Shown here: in pieces, positions 13,166-25,000 of the stretch
Layout: each line of letters begins with the position of its first letter
Numbering within the stretch: the first letter of the stretch is position 1
NCBI RefSeq assembly: GCF_037975245.1
Contig: NC_092569.1
Span: 15,980,001-16,044,000 of the forward strand
Origin: Apostichopus japonicus
Taxonomy: Eukaryota; Echinodermata; Holothuroidea; Aspidochirotida; Stichopodidae
Direction: 5' to 3'
Length of the DNA stretch: 64,000 bases
The notes under the pieces: model-generated
The model's database searches: none
The model's input: the letters and a program-made list of their open reading frames with translations, nothing else
Told to the model about the DNA's origin: nothing
Translations under genes and position numbers: made by a program

Positions 13166-13465
13166 AGAATGAGTTGCAGCACCCAGCAGCGCAGGCTGTG
13201 TGAAACACTGTTTGTGCTGTATAGTTTCCCTTAGTATACACCCCTGATCTGCAGCAATACTCTACATTGTTTGATATTGATTCAGGGGATTTAAGAGCTG
13301 ATGTGGCTGCTTTCATATTAGTCACCATGCCTTAATACAATCTACAGGAAATCATATGAACAATTCAATAGATATGTTTACATGAGTAGGTGATAGAATT
13401 ACATAAATATGATGCAAAGTTTTACATAATGTCTTCACAGTATGACAATATTAAATCTGACAAAC

Positions 13466-13603
13466 CTTTCCTTTGATGACCACCTTCACGTGAGTGGGTT
13501 GAACATCGATATCCATCAACGATGTATCCAAGTGCTTGTAACAAGCAACCTCTAGGAGGAACTGGTTGTCATCTTCATCATCTAATAAAGGAAATTATTT
13601 CCT
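13466..13603 (-). pseudogene. DNAAF11 exon 12 copy (5' damaged)
   Basis: It keeps [20 protein letters not shown] then [14 protein letters not shown] and the GTTTGT donor. The 5' end (13583-13603) has diverged, with a TAA in frame just before the conserved part. The duplication ends here. Confidence 0.88.
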
Positions 13604-15737
13604 AGAAAATCCCACTATTTGAAAATATAATTTCACGGACAGGGAGGGAGCCACTTGGCGCCGAAACCCTAGGTAAGTCGACCCCAAAACTAAACGAAAC
13701 GATGAACACAACACATTGCGTTCAGAAGTGACAGGTTTAATATCACCAAGAAGATGTGGGAAAGGAGTCTTAGCACGCAAATGTGGTTAATCGATGGTCT
13801 CTCATTGTGTCTTTGCGAATTATTGAGTTATCTGCACTTAATTACTGGGAACGGGACACCCAGTCAAATAGAAACCGCACCCATCTAATATGCGAGGGAC
13901 TGGATGTTTGGGAAGCTTGGAATTAATAAAGTTGTTATGGTCGATCACATTCTGCTGTACTGCTTTTAAGTTTCAGGATAGGTTGCTATGAAATATATGT
14001 TCTCTCCGACAGCCTCTATGGTGTAGAATGGTACTTTCAAGTTTCAGAATACCTTGTTATGAGAATATATGAGAACGATACAAAAAGATCAATTTGTTAG
14101 CAATTTCAGCAAAAGTGGTGATGTTAACGTCTAACGTAGGACATGCAGTACATGAGTAACATAAAAACGGCACATAGAACAAACTTGATTCTTTCTTCTC
14201 CGTCTTATTCACAACTACGAAGAGGATAGAAAAGTGACGAGAATTAATCATATGTTGAATAAAATCATTTTGGTATGTGTTTTCTGCATAAGTCATCAAC
14301 ACATCGCATACAAAAATATTTCTTGTGATTTTGAAGATTAAACATCTTATTATAAATGAATATTTTAATTATTATCATGTACAAAACACATGTCCATTAT
14401 AATAAGTAAGCAAATATGAAGCTTTTTATTGAAAGATTTCGTGGTTGGATCATATACAAATGATTTAGCTTGTTGCGAGCCGTTGCCCTGCAGGCAATTA
14501 TGGGGACATTTTCAGCATAATTTAATCAGGTAATGACAATTTGACAGTATAAGTTCACAAAGAATTCATGAAAAGTCATCAATAATACAAATAAAGTCCA
14601 TTTTTCTCCTTCTCGACCGTATTTGCAAAACGTCTCTGCAGCAAACATTGTCCCTCTTAGTCGACATTAAGCGACATTCGCACAAAGATAGCCTTCGTTG
14701 CTGTTCTCCGTATCAGTTTGTCTTACGTTGAGTCAGTACCTCTTGTTGCGCAACTAGGCCTAACATTAAGTTGCTTAGACCCTTCGTCACTCGCTCTATT
14801 GTTCTGCTGTGCTTTACTGAGGCTCGAAAAGATATTCCTGAAGGCCAAATGTATCGATAGTCAAGACTCATTTTTTTTCACCTTCCAAGTAAGGTTGAAT
14901 TTATATTTACTTGCTTTAACTTTGTACGTGGTGTAATTTGTTTCGTTCGATGTTTGTCGTTTCGATGGTGATGGTATGCTAACGAATTCTCAGCCTCGTG
15001 TCATAAATAACAAATTTCATTTATTCATATTGAGTCGTTTTTATTATATTACGCTTACAAAATGCTTGTTTAATTTTTTCTTAAATATATTTATATGCGA
15101 TCAAATAATCCAATATATTTTTTTTAGTAACGTAACAATCTTATATATTACTCAATAATTAAATTAGTGTAAATCGGAGCAGCAGATTTCTTCCTAATAA
15201 GTCTTGTTTTTAAACACGTTTTTTTGGCTCATTTAGCGCAAAAAAAATATTAGGTTTTAGAAATTAATGGTAACAAAATTTATAAATTTAAACTTCGCAG
15301 ACATAACATGCTTTATTTATTGCTGTAGTAAATTACAATAAGACATTATTTTGTGTGGTTTGGCAACACAAATAGCAAGGAAGTTAAAAACGTCACAGGA
15401 TGATCAAAAACGCGTGAAAATATAAAATATGTACGCCTCCTTGAGTATTACAAAAATATTTTTTGTCATCATCCTTTGGAATTTGAGAAATCATATAATG
15501 ATCTTTCATAACTCGTTAATTAAATAAAAGAAAGAAAATCTGAACCTTTTCATCTCCTTTATTAATTAGCTAACGTTAGGTCACTTTGTAACAAGAGCTT
15601 TACAATCTAAGCGGCTTGGCATAACTGTAGTGTTAGCACTATAGCTGTGACATGCTCATAGCAGTAGTGGTTGGTATTTCTTTACAGCACAATTGAATGT
15701 CATGTAAACAAGTATCACTTATTCAATGAGATCACAA
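13604..15737. other. AT-rich spacer, no gene
   Basis: Lies between the end of copy A and the TA microsatellite. Only short unsupported open frames; I see nothing that looks coding. Confidence 0.5.
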
Positions 15738-15801
<64 letters not shown>

Positions 15802-15813
15802 TATATATGTATG

Positions 15814-15846
<33 letters not shown>

Positions 15847-15899
15847 TTATATATATATATATATATTTTACCAAGAAGTATATATATATATATAATATA

Positions 15900-15953
<54 letters not shown>

Positions 15954-15967
15954 TATATATGTATGTA

Positions 15968-15998
<31 letters not shown>

Positions 15999-15999
15999 A

Positions 16000-16044
<45 letters not shown>
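15738..16044. repeat. TA/TATG microsatellite
   Basis: About 300 bp of (TA)n with TATG variants, split once by ACCAAGAAG near 15870. The two halves look like duplicates of each other. Confidence 0.95.
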
Positions 16045-16046
<2 letters not shown>

Positions 16047-16276
16047 GCTCAGTTGTCCAAATGTAATTATATTTGAATGTTGATTACATCACACTGATGC
16101 CTCCTCAAATTAAAACAATTATACCAACTGAAACTATTTCCATAATTACTCGAACTTATTTCAAGAAATTATTTACGCTTTTTTTTAACGAAATGACAAA
16201 AAAAAATATACAAAAATAGATGTAATCATGTAATATTCAGTAGGCCTTATTTGTTAACAAATAAGAACATACTTTC

Positions 16277-16517
16277 TTAACGAATAATTTCGTAACCTTC
16301 ATCAGGCGTTTTCCTGTGTATTTGGCCTTCGTTGACATAATGTGGTTCCTGTGGTCCACACGTAGGATTGTTAACCAACTCGTTATCTTCCTCGGCTCTC
16401 TCAGATAATTGTTGGTGGTAGATTTCTGTGGTATATGTCTGATCGGCAAGGTAGCTCATTTGAACGGCACCTAAATTTCTCTTCTCTCTGAAAGGAATAA
16501 CAAACACAGGCTCTGAT
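16277..16517 (-). CDS. SUEL receptor exon 5 (cytoplasmic tail, stop)
   Basis: The acceptor GAACAG|ATCAGAG was chosen because it restores the phase-2 frame. The tail of about 80 residues ends GYEII-Arg-stop at 16277. It has tyrosines in YLADQTY, TEIYHQQL, HYVNEG and GYEII. YVN fits the Grb2-SH2 consensus (pY-x-N) and YEII fits a YxxPhi or immunoreceptor-like motif. Phosphorylation is inferred, not shown. Confidence 0.7.
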
Positions 16518-17682
16518 CTGTTCTTTTCTAATTGTTCTAATAATAATAATAATTATTATTATTACAAGATAAAGTTTATTAACCAGTTCCAAACTTTAAT
16601 TTTGTCTTTGTACACAGTCTGCTGCAGAATGGGGAGGGACTGTAACCAGATAACAATATCGGTTGTTTCCAAAATGTTAGACTACAATGCAACCCGACAT
16701 TTTAAGTTAATAAGAGTGTAGATTTCTATAACTACACCAGATATTCACGGTACCTATTTTGGAATTGAGTGAACCGAAGCTAGACAAATACTTCTGCTAC
16801 TATTTTACTCCAAAAAAACCCAACAGGTTACCTTTTATTCTTGCATTTCCACCACACGACTAGCAGAGTTGCCACTACAACCAGAAGAAAAATTACAACC
16901 GGGAAAGCAATCACCGCTGCTGTTGATAATGCTCCTAAAACAAATAATGTTATGAAACTGAACAAAAAAATAAATTTTGTCTTTAACTAATTTGAATAAG
17001 AAGATCTGTAAATATGAAGAGGATGTTAATATCAGAAGGCTGAATTTCCAAAACCATTTGGAAAAAAGTTATTTTGACACTTTCAAACCACAAGGTTCAT
17101 TGATTTCATAGAATCAATTGTAAATTTATTTTACATTTATCATAAGCCCCATTCGTGCCTTTTTGACCTTGTTGGTTACATGGAAGGTTTTGCTCAAAAG
17201 GAGGCGGATAAAAGATGTCTGAGAAATGTTCCCTCTTCTTTTAAGTAACTCTACTTCGTGAACTACCTCTGACAATATACACCTACTTTTTCGGCATTAC
17301 AAATATAGAGAAACTAATCCACTTTTTGAAATGCTACCGACCCGCACAAAATAATCGTACAGAAATAAACTGTTATTTCTAGGCTGGATTTCTCTCATTC
17401 AAGTTTTCCATTTATTTTGCAAAATATAGCTAAATTATCAAAATTACTGAACTTGTCCGTGTTACGATCGTTGTGTTATATGGATCCTTTGTGTGATTTG
17501 GGGGGAGGGGTGGAGATGGGTCCAACCCCGACTCCTTCTAAATTCCTGTATAAAGTTTAATCATAATAACTGACCTGTTTTTCGGTCACCAAATGATTCG
17601 TCGTCAATATCATCGTCATGGTCATCGTCACCATCATCTGGATCATCAACATTATCATCATCTGGATCATCAACATCACCAT

Positions 17683-17714
<32 letters not shown>

Positions 17715-20700
17715 TCCTCATTATCATCATCCTCATCATCGATCACTATAGTATCGTCACCGTATTCAGGGCGTTCATTGCCGTTAACTTCAAAATAACA
17801 AATCACATCACAAATAAGTTGTAAGATTTCCTCATTTAAATTATTTCGCATTGACGAAACTATCTTTACTATAATATTTAAAGAAATAACCAAATATCGG
17901 GACTTGATCCAACTTTCATTTTATTCTGTTTTGAAATGTCATTCATCGTTTCATAAAAGTAAAGAAACGAGCGACCTCAGATGCTTGAGTCGGTTTCTTG
18001 TTGATAATATGTTGTTTTAATAATTTGTCAGGTTGTTTAGTAATACAATGTATATAGTTCATTCAAGCTTGTCTATGGCCAAAATTAACGTCAAAATAAT
18101 GACGATACATAAATAGTGCGAGATTTTAAAAATGTCTTTGCTTCTTGACTTTCATAATAAAGCTATGAAAAAGAGTATTGTTCTCTTCGGATGAATAGAC
18201 CATTTTGGGGGCCGTTTAAGGCTGCTTTCTGGGGCTCCGTATGGGAGAAAGTTGATGTCATTGTTAGTATTATTAATCTTAATGTGTAATAGTTACTATG
18301 CAAAAAGAATCATACTTCTCTCCCTTCGGCTAAATAAATGCATTTTAGTGGATCCTTTGGTGTTGCTGTTTGGGACCCAGTTCAGGAGACAGTCGCTGTC
18401 ATTGGTTTTGTTACTAAAAATACCACCATACGAGTGATACCCAGCTATTTTTGTCCTTGTCTCTCTTCGGCTAAATAAATGCATTTTAGTGGGCCGCCTT
18501 ATTCTGGGCCCCTCGGTCCACTCTTACAGGGTGGGAGCTGGCAGCAATGCGAAATATTGAATCTTGAACATATATTAACATAACCAGGCCATCAAACCCT
18601 TTTGTCTCTTTTCGGCGAAATAAATCTTCTGGGCAAACCCGGTCTATTACCACAATCCCTTTGAATATAAACAGCACTAAAATTTAATACCAAGCTTGAA
18701 ACGCTTTGATTTAAACACTTAAAACGTCTATAAAACGTTTAATTAAGTAACCTTCTTAAAATTCATGCTTTACAGGTGGTTTTTCACGTTTTAGGTAACA
18801 AAGTCATTTTGTTTCAGCGATGAAAAGTTTAAAAAAAATTACTTTATTTTTCGTTTTCCAAAGAGAAAAGTAGCCTAATTAAAATCAAACTGTGATGTTA
18901 AGAATAGGATTTCTCCAAATGTTCACTTAGTTTTCGCATACCTTCTCTACAGTAATATTCCACTACCAGGTATTTCGTGACGCCTTGACATGTATCTGTA
19001 AACATCTTGTCTGATGATGAGATGGTACACGCCATCAACCCGTTGCAAACAGCAGACGCTTCCAGAGTAGAATTTGGATCACAGCGTACACCCTCCAAAT
19101 TACGGAACAAAATATTGCGGACATCGTCGCATTGTTCCCTTGCTTCTGAATCGTTGTATTGAAATCCATAGCTGGCGTAGATAATTTTGATAGTCTGATT
19201 AACTTTGCACGATATGTCGTAGTCTTCACCCTCGCAAACAATGCTCTTGGTAGGCTTATTGAGAAGAGAAGAGAAACGGATATGTTACAAAGTTACACAT
19301 TCAAAACTTAGTTTAATCCACGGGAAAGAGCAATGCCCGGGCACATGAATTCTCGAAAACTTTACTTCAACAGGTATCTCGTAAAACTTGATACTTGTAA
19401 ATTAACAGAAGTTTACATGACAACAGGTTTGTGTTGATTTATTTCGACACCACCGTAAATGTGGCTGCGGCGTTCTAGAAGCATACCAATAAGAATAGAA
19501 TCAGGTGGGAGTTGGTGGTGGTGGTGGGGAGGGGGGTAGTGTTATATGTCTTATTTGTTAAGGTTATCATTTTTTGGGGGGTTAGGTGTTAAGGGTTTTC
19601 TATTTTCTTTGATGGGAGTACTCTATTCGATTAAGCCTGAAAGGGTTTCTTAGTTCACTTCCTTTCACATATTTTACTTATTTGCAGTTATATTGTCTTG
19701 TTCACCTTGTATTACTATATGTGTTGAAAATAAATGTTAAACTATTAGAATGATTTAATTTTCCAAAGTTCGCGACACATACCAGAGGGATCAAGAGGAG
19801 ATCGTTTCTTTACATGAGAAAGCATATATAGAAGACCTAGTATTTTAAAGCGTTGGAAGATGATTCTTTTATTATATATTAAATATAAGGACATATTTTT
19901 CATTTATAAACAGTTTCAAAATCTGCCTGAATTAAATCAACTTTCATCAATGATATCATGGAGTTAAAACATTCATCCCAACACAAAGTGTAAATTTGTT
20001 CGAAATGGTAAATAATTTTTACACGTTAGTGTATACTTTTCAGATGATAACCATGCATAAGATGTATCGCGAACACTGTGGCACGGATCTAATACCGTTC
20101 AGTATGTTTCAATGAATGATGAAAATGTGTTATAGGATCTTCTATGCTGTCAGAAATGTGTAGAAAGATTGAACCGTTGTCACCTATGTAACATTACAGA
20201 TTAAGTTTCTCGAAAATTGACCTATAAGGTACAAGACCCATTTTTAAAAATTGTGTATTGAAGCGGTTTCGTTGACCTATACCTGATGGCCTAATCAAAG
20301 TAAAACTAATTTAGGCTGTTGGAAAGATTATGTGACATGCGACAGCTCTGAAAATATTTTAAACCGATGGGGCAGGGCTAGACGGGGTGGGGAGAGAGGA
20401 GGGGTTACTGGGAGTAGTATATGTCGGTAAGAACTACTACCCTCCCCCTTTCCCCTTTGAATTACGGTGACCCTGAATGAGCAAAGTATATACAACTGCT
20501 AAATCGAAATTTCTAGCTATCTAAAAGTCTTAAAATGTAGAGATTTCGAGATGAATGTTAAAACTTCGACTTACCAAAAATTCGTTTTATGCCTAATGTC
20601 CCTTCTAGGCCACAATGGGGGCCCGTGATACCATTGTCAACAACAACAAAACACCTTCCCCATCCCTCTACCACCGAACCCAAGGGAATGGATGCAACAC

Positions 20701-23700
20701 CAAAAACAACTAGATGATAAATAGGCTATATATGCAGCTAGCAGATACCGAATTGCCATATTATTGGCTGGTGGTCATTTGGATGAATTTAGACCCACCA
20801 AATATGTAAAAAAAATCATATGTGATATAGATGATTAAAAGCATTACTATCAGTTCATATGTTACAATTTTATACCGCATAGTAACTTTTTTGAGAACTG
20901 ACCCTTAAACACATCTGAGGCTTGCAATTTTACACTATAAATTCTTCTCGTAACAGACATCCAGATCCACAGTTGCAATTAAGACAAAACTCGATAGGAA
21001 AACATAAGACTAATTGTATGGCCTCAAATAACATATGTTTCTAATGTATTACAAACATTTCAAGGGCAATCATGTCGAATATCATTCGAGGTTCTCTGTT
21101 AGACCGTTGTTTCAAGGATCTAATAATTTAAATCTGAATATTTTGTAAATCAAAATAGCTTTAGCCGCTGAGCCTATAGACCGGCAGCCCAGTGCACTTT
21201 GATCAAACGAACGAGGTACCAATATCTGAGTATTGGAACATTTGTGGAAAAACCCAGTATATCCAAAAGTGGATGTCTGCCGTGGTCGCTCTGATGCATG
21301 TGGCCCCTGGGCCGGTTAAAGGGGGCCCAAAAAAGCATCTGATCAAACGAACGAGGTACCACTTGAAACCAATGTCAACTTAATGCATGAATGCCACATA
21401 GTACTGAACGGCCCATGCCAGACAAATTTTCTGCTGCAAAGGGCCCGCCAGACGCCCAAGAAGGGCCCCTAAAAAAATGCATCTGATCAAACGAACGAGG
21501 TACCACTGGAAACCAATGTCAACTTAATGCATGAATGCCACAAAGTACTGAATGGCCTATGCCAGACAAATTTTCTGCTGCAAAGGGCCCGCCAGACGCC
21601 CCCAAATATGGCCCAAATGCCCATTAGCGTAGCACTGACCCAGATTAAATATGCAAGGTACCACTCAGAACCGGTTTGGAATGTTCGGGTTGATCTTACA
21701 GACTATGGAAATCATCATGCCAGACAAAGTTCCTGCTACAAACGGACTAAAAGACACACTAAAAAAGGGCCCCCAAATGGGCCATGATCAATCATAGTTG
21801 GTACCACACAAAACCAATATTAAATGCAAAGGTACTTTCCACAGAGTAAAGAACTGCCAATGCAAGACAAATTTTCTTCTGCATAGGTCCCACCAGATAG
21901 AAAGTATAGGTGGCCCAATGCGGCCCTATATGGGCCTAATGAATTGTATGTCGATGCAGACTATATGTGCCTTGTGACATGACATTTGTAGCATTCCACA
22001 GAGTACAGAAATGCCGATACAATACAAATTTTCTTCTGCAAAGTGCCCACCACATGTAAAAAAAATTATGGAGTTTAAATAGTTAAGATACCACAAGAAA
22101 CCAATCTATAACAATCAAGAACATCCTGAATTATTCAAATTCCTTCCCGCTACATAGGCCAATGGAATAATGAGATTAGTATACTAGTAGGCGTATCAAT
22201 TACTGAACATTTCATTGAGCAAAACAAAAATGACGCGAACTCAGTCTTTGAGGGAGATCCTGACAGTTATAATGCATTCTCAAATCCATTCTTTTTCCTT
22301 TTATCCATTCCTTTTCGTTTTATCCAGTCAGTACTTTGTATCGTGAGCAGTGTTTAACTTGGCAGTTACTTTGTTTCGCTGGAAACACTGGAGCAGATTA
22401 AAATCAGTTTATGTATTGTAAATAAGAAACCCAAAATCATTTTGTACCTTAAAACACTGTGTTTACGTTAGCATTGTAAATCTACAAAGTTTAAAATCTT
22501 GAGAAAGAACGCTTAAGTGTCATCTTAAGACATACATGTAGTCGAACAAAAGAGATTGTTTTGTTTCTTAAGCTCAGACAAAGAAACAATTATCAAACAA
22601 TGGTGAAAATGCTTTATAACGTGTACTTAACGATAAAGGTTTGGGTTGAAACTGTCCAATATGGTTTTTAAAAGATACATAATTGAAGCATAAAAATGTA
22701 TATGTACCTTTATGCTATGTACACTCTTTACAGGACTTAAAATGCTAAGATTGAACAAACAAATACTGATATCACCACGTATTACTCCATTCCTTGGTAC
22801 AAAATATAAAATGAGTAATTGGCCTATATTACTCCATCTTGGTCTTTTACAACTTCCATCATTACACTAATTCAATTCGAATAGCTTGTAACGAGTCCAA
22901 CAAATAGATGTGGCCTCCATTTTTCAGAAATATGAATGCTAGATGAGGGTTTTTGTTTTCATCTATGAAGAAATCTTTTACCTTTCAAGAAAGTCATCTT
23001 GCTAGTTTAAAATGTACTAAAATCATAATTGGCAAAGATAGTAACAAAAGATCACTATGTGATTACTCTGAACATGACACATGTTAGGTTCGAAGTATAA
23101 GAACTGAGAATGCATGTCTCTTGACAGTGATTAAACACTGGAGTGTGTGCATTGTAAAAAGACACTGCATTTGCCATTCAGACAGATCTCAAAAGAATCA
23201 TTAGTAAGTTTATGAAAATTAAGTATTCCCATGAACTTGATTCTAAAAAGACAATGGAAGCTCAAATCTATGTTTCATTGTCGGAGTCATCACTCCAAGA
23301 TGGTTCAGTACTTGAATCATCGGCATCAAACTCGGAAGCCACGTCTGGTCGGCTACTTTGAAAATCTTCGCTCAGTTCCCCCTCTTGGAATAGATGATCT
23401 GGGAGAGCCGGTCCCTCAAACCAGTCAGGGCTGTAGCACCCATTATTGCTCTTCCAACCGTAGTTCTGTGGATCCAAGCCAGGCAAGACTCTTCCTCAGA
23501 GTGTTAGAATTATAATGTGGGGAACTGTAATTTTTTGCCCAGGCCAGCAGATCCCAAAATATTTAGAGGCTTAAGTGAAAGTGTTATCTTTATTTTGCTT
23601 AGAGCAGCGAATAGCTAAATAAGATAAAACACTGGTCTTGTGTACAGTAACTCCAATTTATGCTGGAAACAATATAATCATGAGCTTGAAATGTCATGTT

Positions 23701-25000
23701 ACAAGGCACATATATCCAATTCTTTAGACCCATATGTAGGGCCACATTGGGCCACCTATTCTTTCTATCTGGTGGGACCTATGCAGAAGAAAATTTGTCT
23801 TGCATTGGCAGTTCTTTACTCTGTGGAAAGTACCTTTGCATTTAATATTGTTTTTGTGTGGTTCCAAACCGGTTTTGAGTGGTACCTTGTATATTTAATC
23901 TGGGTCAATGCTACGATAATGAGCATTTTGGGCCATATTTGAGGGCGTCTGGCGGGCCCTTAGCAACAGAAAATTTGTCTGGCATAGGCCATTCAGTACT
24001 TTGTGGCATTCATGCATTAAGTTGACATTGGTTTCAAGTGGTACCTCGTTCGTTTGATCAGATGCATTTTTTATAGGGGCCCTTCTTGGGCGTCTGGCGG
24101 GCTCTTTGCAGCAGAAAATTTGTCTGGCATGGGCCATTCAGTACTATGTGGCATTCATGCATTAAGTTGACATTGGTTTCAAGTGGTACCTCGTTCGTTT
24201 GATCAGATGCATTTTTGGGCCCCCTTTAACCGGCCCCAGGGGCCACATGCAGCAGAGCGATCACGGCAGACATCCACTTTTGGATATACTGGGTTTTTCC
24301 ACAAACGTTCCAATACTCAGATATTGGTACCTCGTTCGTTTGGTCAAAGTGCACTGGGCTGCCGGTCTATTACTAGCATTTTTCCAATCACTCCAAGTCA
24401 CTCCAAGATTAATGTATGTCGTCCAGTTATAGAGTTGTTGACAATTGACAACTCATTAGGCATGGACGTTAAATTTGAATCTAAGAGACTGACTTCAGTC
24501 AGCTTGCGGCTTTGATAAGCCAATGAGGCTTCTTCGCGAATTCCTGCTTGCAGGAGGATCTTAAATACATACATAGGCTACATACATTACTAGTTCTCAT
24601 TGTTTGTTTAATAGATTATGCCATATCAAAATTAGAATTCGGTCTACAGTATTATAGGCCTACTTGACGAAAACTGATTCCGAGCCATAGAGTGCTAAAT
24701 GACCTATCATGTGAGTGACACCTTTATTCAACTTAATTATGATGTTTAAAGATAGCCCGCACATTGAAGAAACTATTTCCAAGGAATGCGAAACGAATTA
24801 GCTGGTATAGGCCTATGTAGGCATATAGCCAATTTAAAGGTGGACTCGGTGAAGTGCAGTTTATCATAGTTATTATATAAACAGATATTTAATATATATA
24901 TGCCTACCATTCCTTGGCTCCCGGAGCAAAATGTTCTGATACAGACAGCGAGAGCAAGCACGATACCGGTTGCTTTTATATTCAGCACTTCAGAGGCCAT
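16277..25000 (-). CDS. SUEL-lectin transmembrane receptor (five-exon gene)
   Basis: Joining 25000-24908, 19254-18942, 17787-17575, 16934-16832 and 16517-16277 gives 963 bp, 320 codons plus stop, with all intron phases agreeing (0,1,1,2). The product starts with a possible signal peptide (residues 1-31, hydrophobic TGIVLALAVCI). A SUEL/rhamnose-binding-lectin domain (about 32-133) has eight cysteines and the family-like end TCQGVTKYLVVEYYC. An Asp-rich stalk (about 137-206) and one transmembrane helix (about 207-234, followed by WWKCKNKR) precede an 80-residue cytoplasmic tail. The family's usual YGR and DPC sugar-contact motifs read YGF and DTC here, so classical L-rhamnose or galactose binding is uncertain. 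By inference it is a plasma-membrane receptor that signals through its tyrosines. Intron 1 (5.6 kb) holds a foldback transposon. The exon 1 assignment rests on phase, position and signal-peptide character. I know no named orthologue with this exact layout. Confidence 0.75.
16832..16934 (-). CDS. SUEL receptor exon 4 (transmembrane helix)
   Basis: The acceptor is TTTTAG|GAGC, phase 1, and the donor AAAAG|GTAACC, phase 2. It encodes about 28 hydrophobic residues (ALSTAAVIAFPVVIFLLVVV and on to WW) followed by the basic stop-transfer KCKNKR, giving type I topology. Confidence 0.8.
17575..17787 (-). CDS. SUEL receptor exon 3 (Asp-rich stalk)
   Basis: The acceptor is TTTTGAAG|TTAACG and the donor AAACAG|GTCAGT, phase 1 at both ends. 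About 45 of its 71 codons are Asp, Glu or Gly, written by an interrupted GAT/GAC trinucleotide repeat (DDDNEDDDDDDD, DVDDPDDDNVDDPDD). It lies between the lectin domain and the membrane helix, so it is an extracellular acidic stalk, perhaps calcium-binding. Its length may be polymorphic. Confidence 0.7.
18180..18660. repeat. Three degenerate tandem units in SUEL intron 2
   Basis: The phrase CTTCGGCTAAATAAATGCAT occurs at about 18326 and 18465, and a variant at about 18611. Each is spaced roughly 140 bp apart with related flanks. No coding sense. Confidence 0.65.
18942..19254 (-). CDS. SUEL receptor exon 2 (lectin domain)
   Basis: The acceptor is CTCAATAAG|CCT, phase 0, and the donor GAGAAG|GTATGC, phase 1. 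It encodes one complete SUEL domain, from PTKSIVCEGEDYDISC through ASYGF to the final YYC. Eight cysteines fall in the family's order. The duplication boundary lies only about 80 bp upstream. Confidence 0.85.
21177..24369. mobile_element. Foldback-type DNA transposon, 3.2 kb, in SUEL intron 1
   Basis: Long inverted arms begin TAGACCGGCAGCCCAGTGCA at each end. The left arm runs to about 21,990 and the right arm from about 23,680; the right arm lacks about 120 bp. Each arm is built of tandem monomers of about 145 bp marked by GATCAAACGAACGAGGTACC (21201, 21340, 21486, then degenerate). This is the layout of Drosophila FB and sea urchin TU elements. The 1.7 kb centre has no recognised transposase; a 72-residue acidic frame at 23486-23268 (minus) is the only oddity. 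Copy A shows the empty site (GAGCCTATTACC at 5431). Confidence 0.88.
24405..24570 (+). mobile_element. SINE body fragment (copy B)
   Basis: Duplicate of 5452-5612; same headless SINE. Confidence 0.7.
24908..25000 (-). CDS. SUEL receptor exon 1 (signal peptide)
   Basis: The exon starts at ATG 25000 (MASEVLNIKA...) and contains a hydrophobic stretch. The donor is ATG|GTAGGC, phase 0, which fits the phase-0 acceptor of exon 2. The other possible donor seen in copy A, CAA|GTAATG, is destroyed here (GGAATG), so the ATG|GTAGGC site is the only usable one in this copy. It would add two codons and keep the phase. Confidence 0.6.

Larger units (their letters stand above)
3533..13600 (+). repeat. Segmental duplication, copy A (decayed)
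   Basis: It is colinear and direct with 19337-35440. Unbroken stretches differ by only a few bases per hundred by eye; for example 5290-5400 and 21050-21160 are almost the same. It holds SUEL exon 1 and DNAAF11 exons 12 (partial), 14 and 15. Between about 6,250 and 9,050 it has 2.8 kb that copy B lacks. Confidence 0.93.

Noticed and set aside
15671-16076. Frames of alternating Ile and Tyr
   Set aside because: Translation of a TA microsatellite.
17618-17824. Plus-strand frame rich in isoleucine
   Set aside because: Antisense shadow of the Asp-rich SUEL exon 3.
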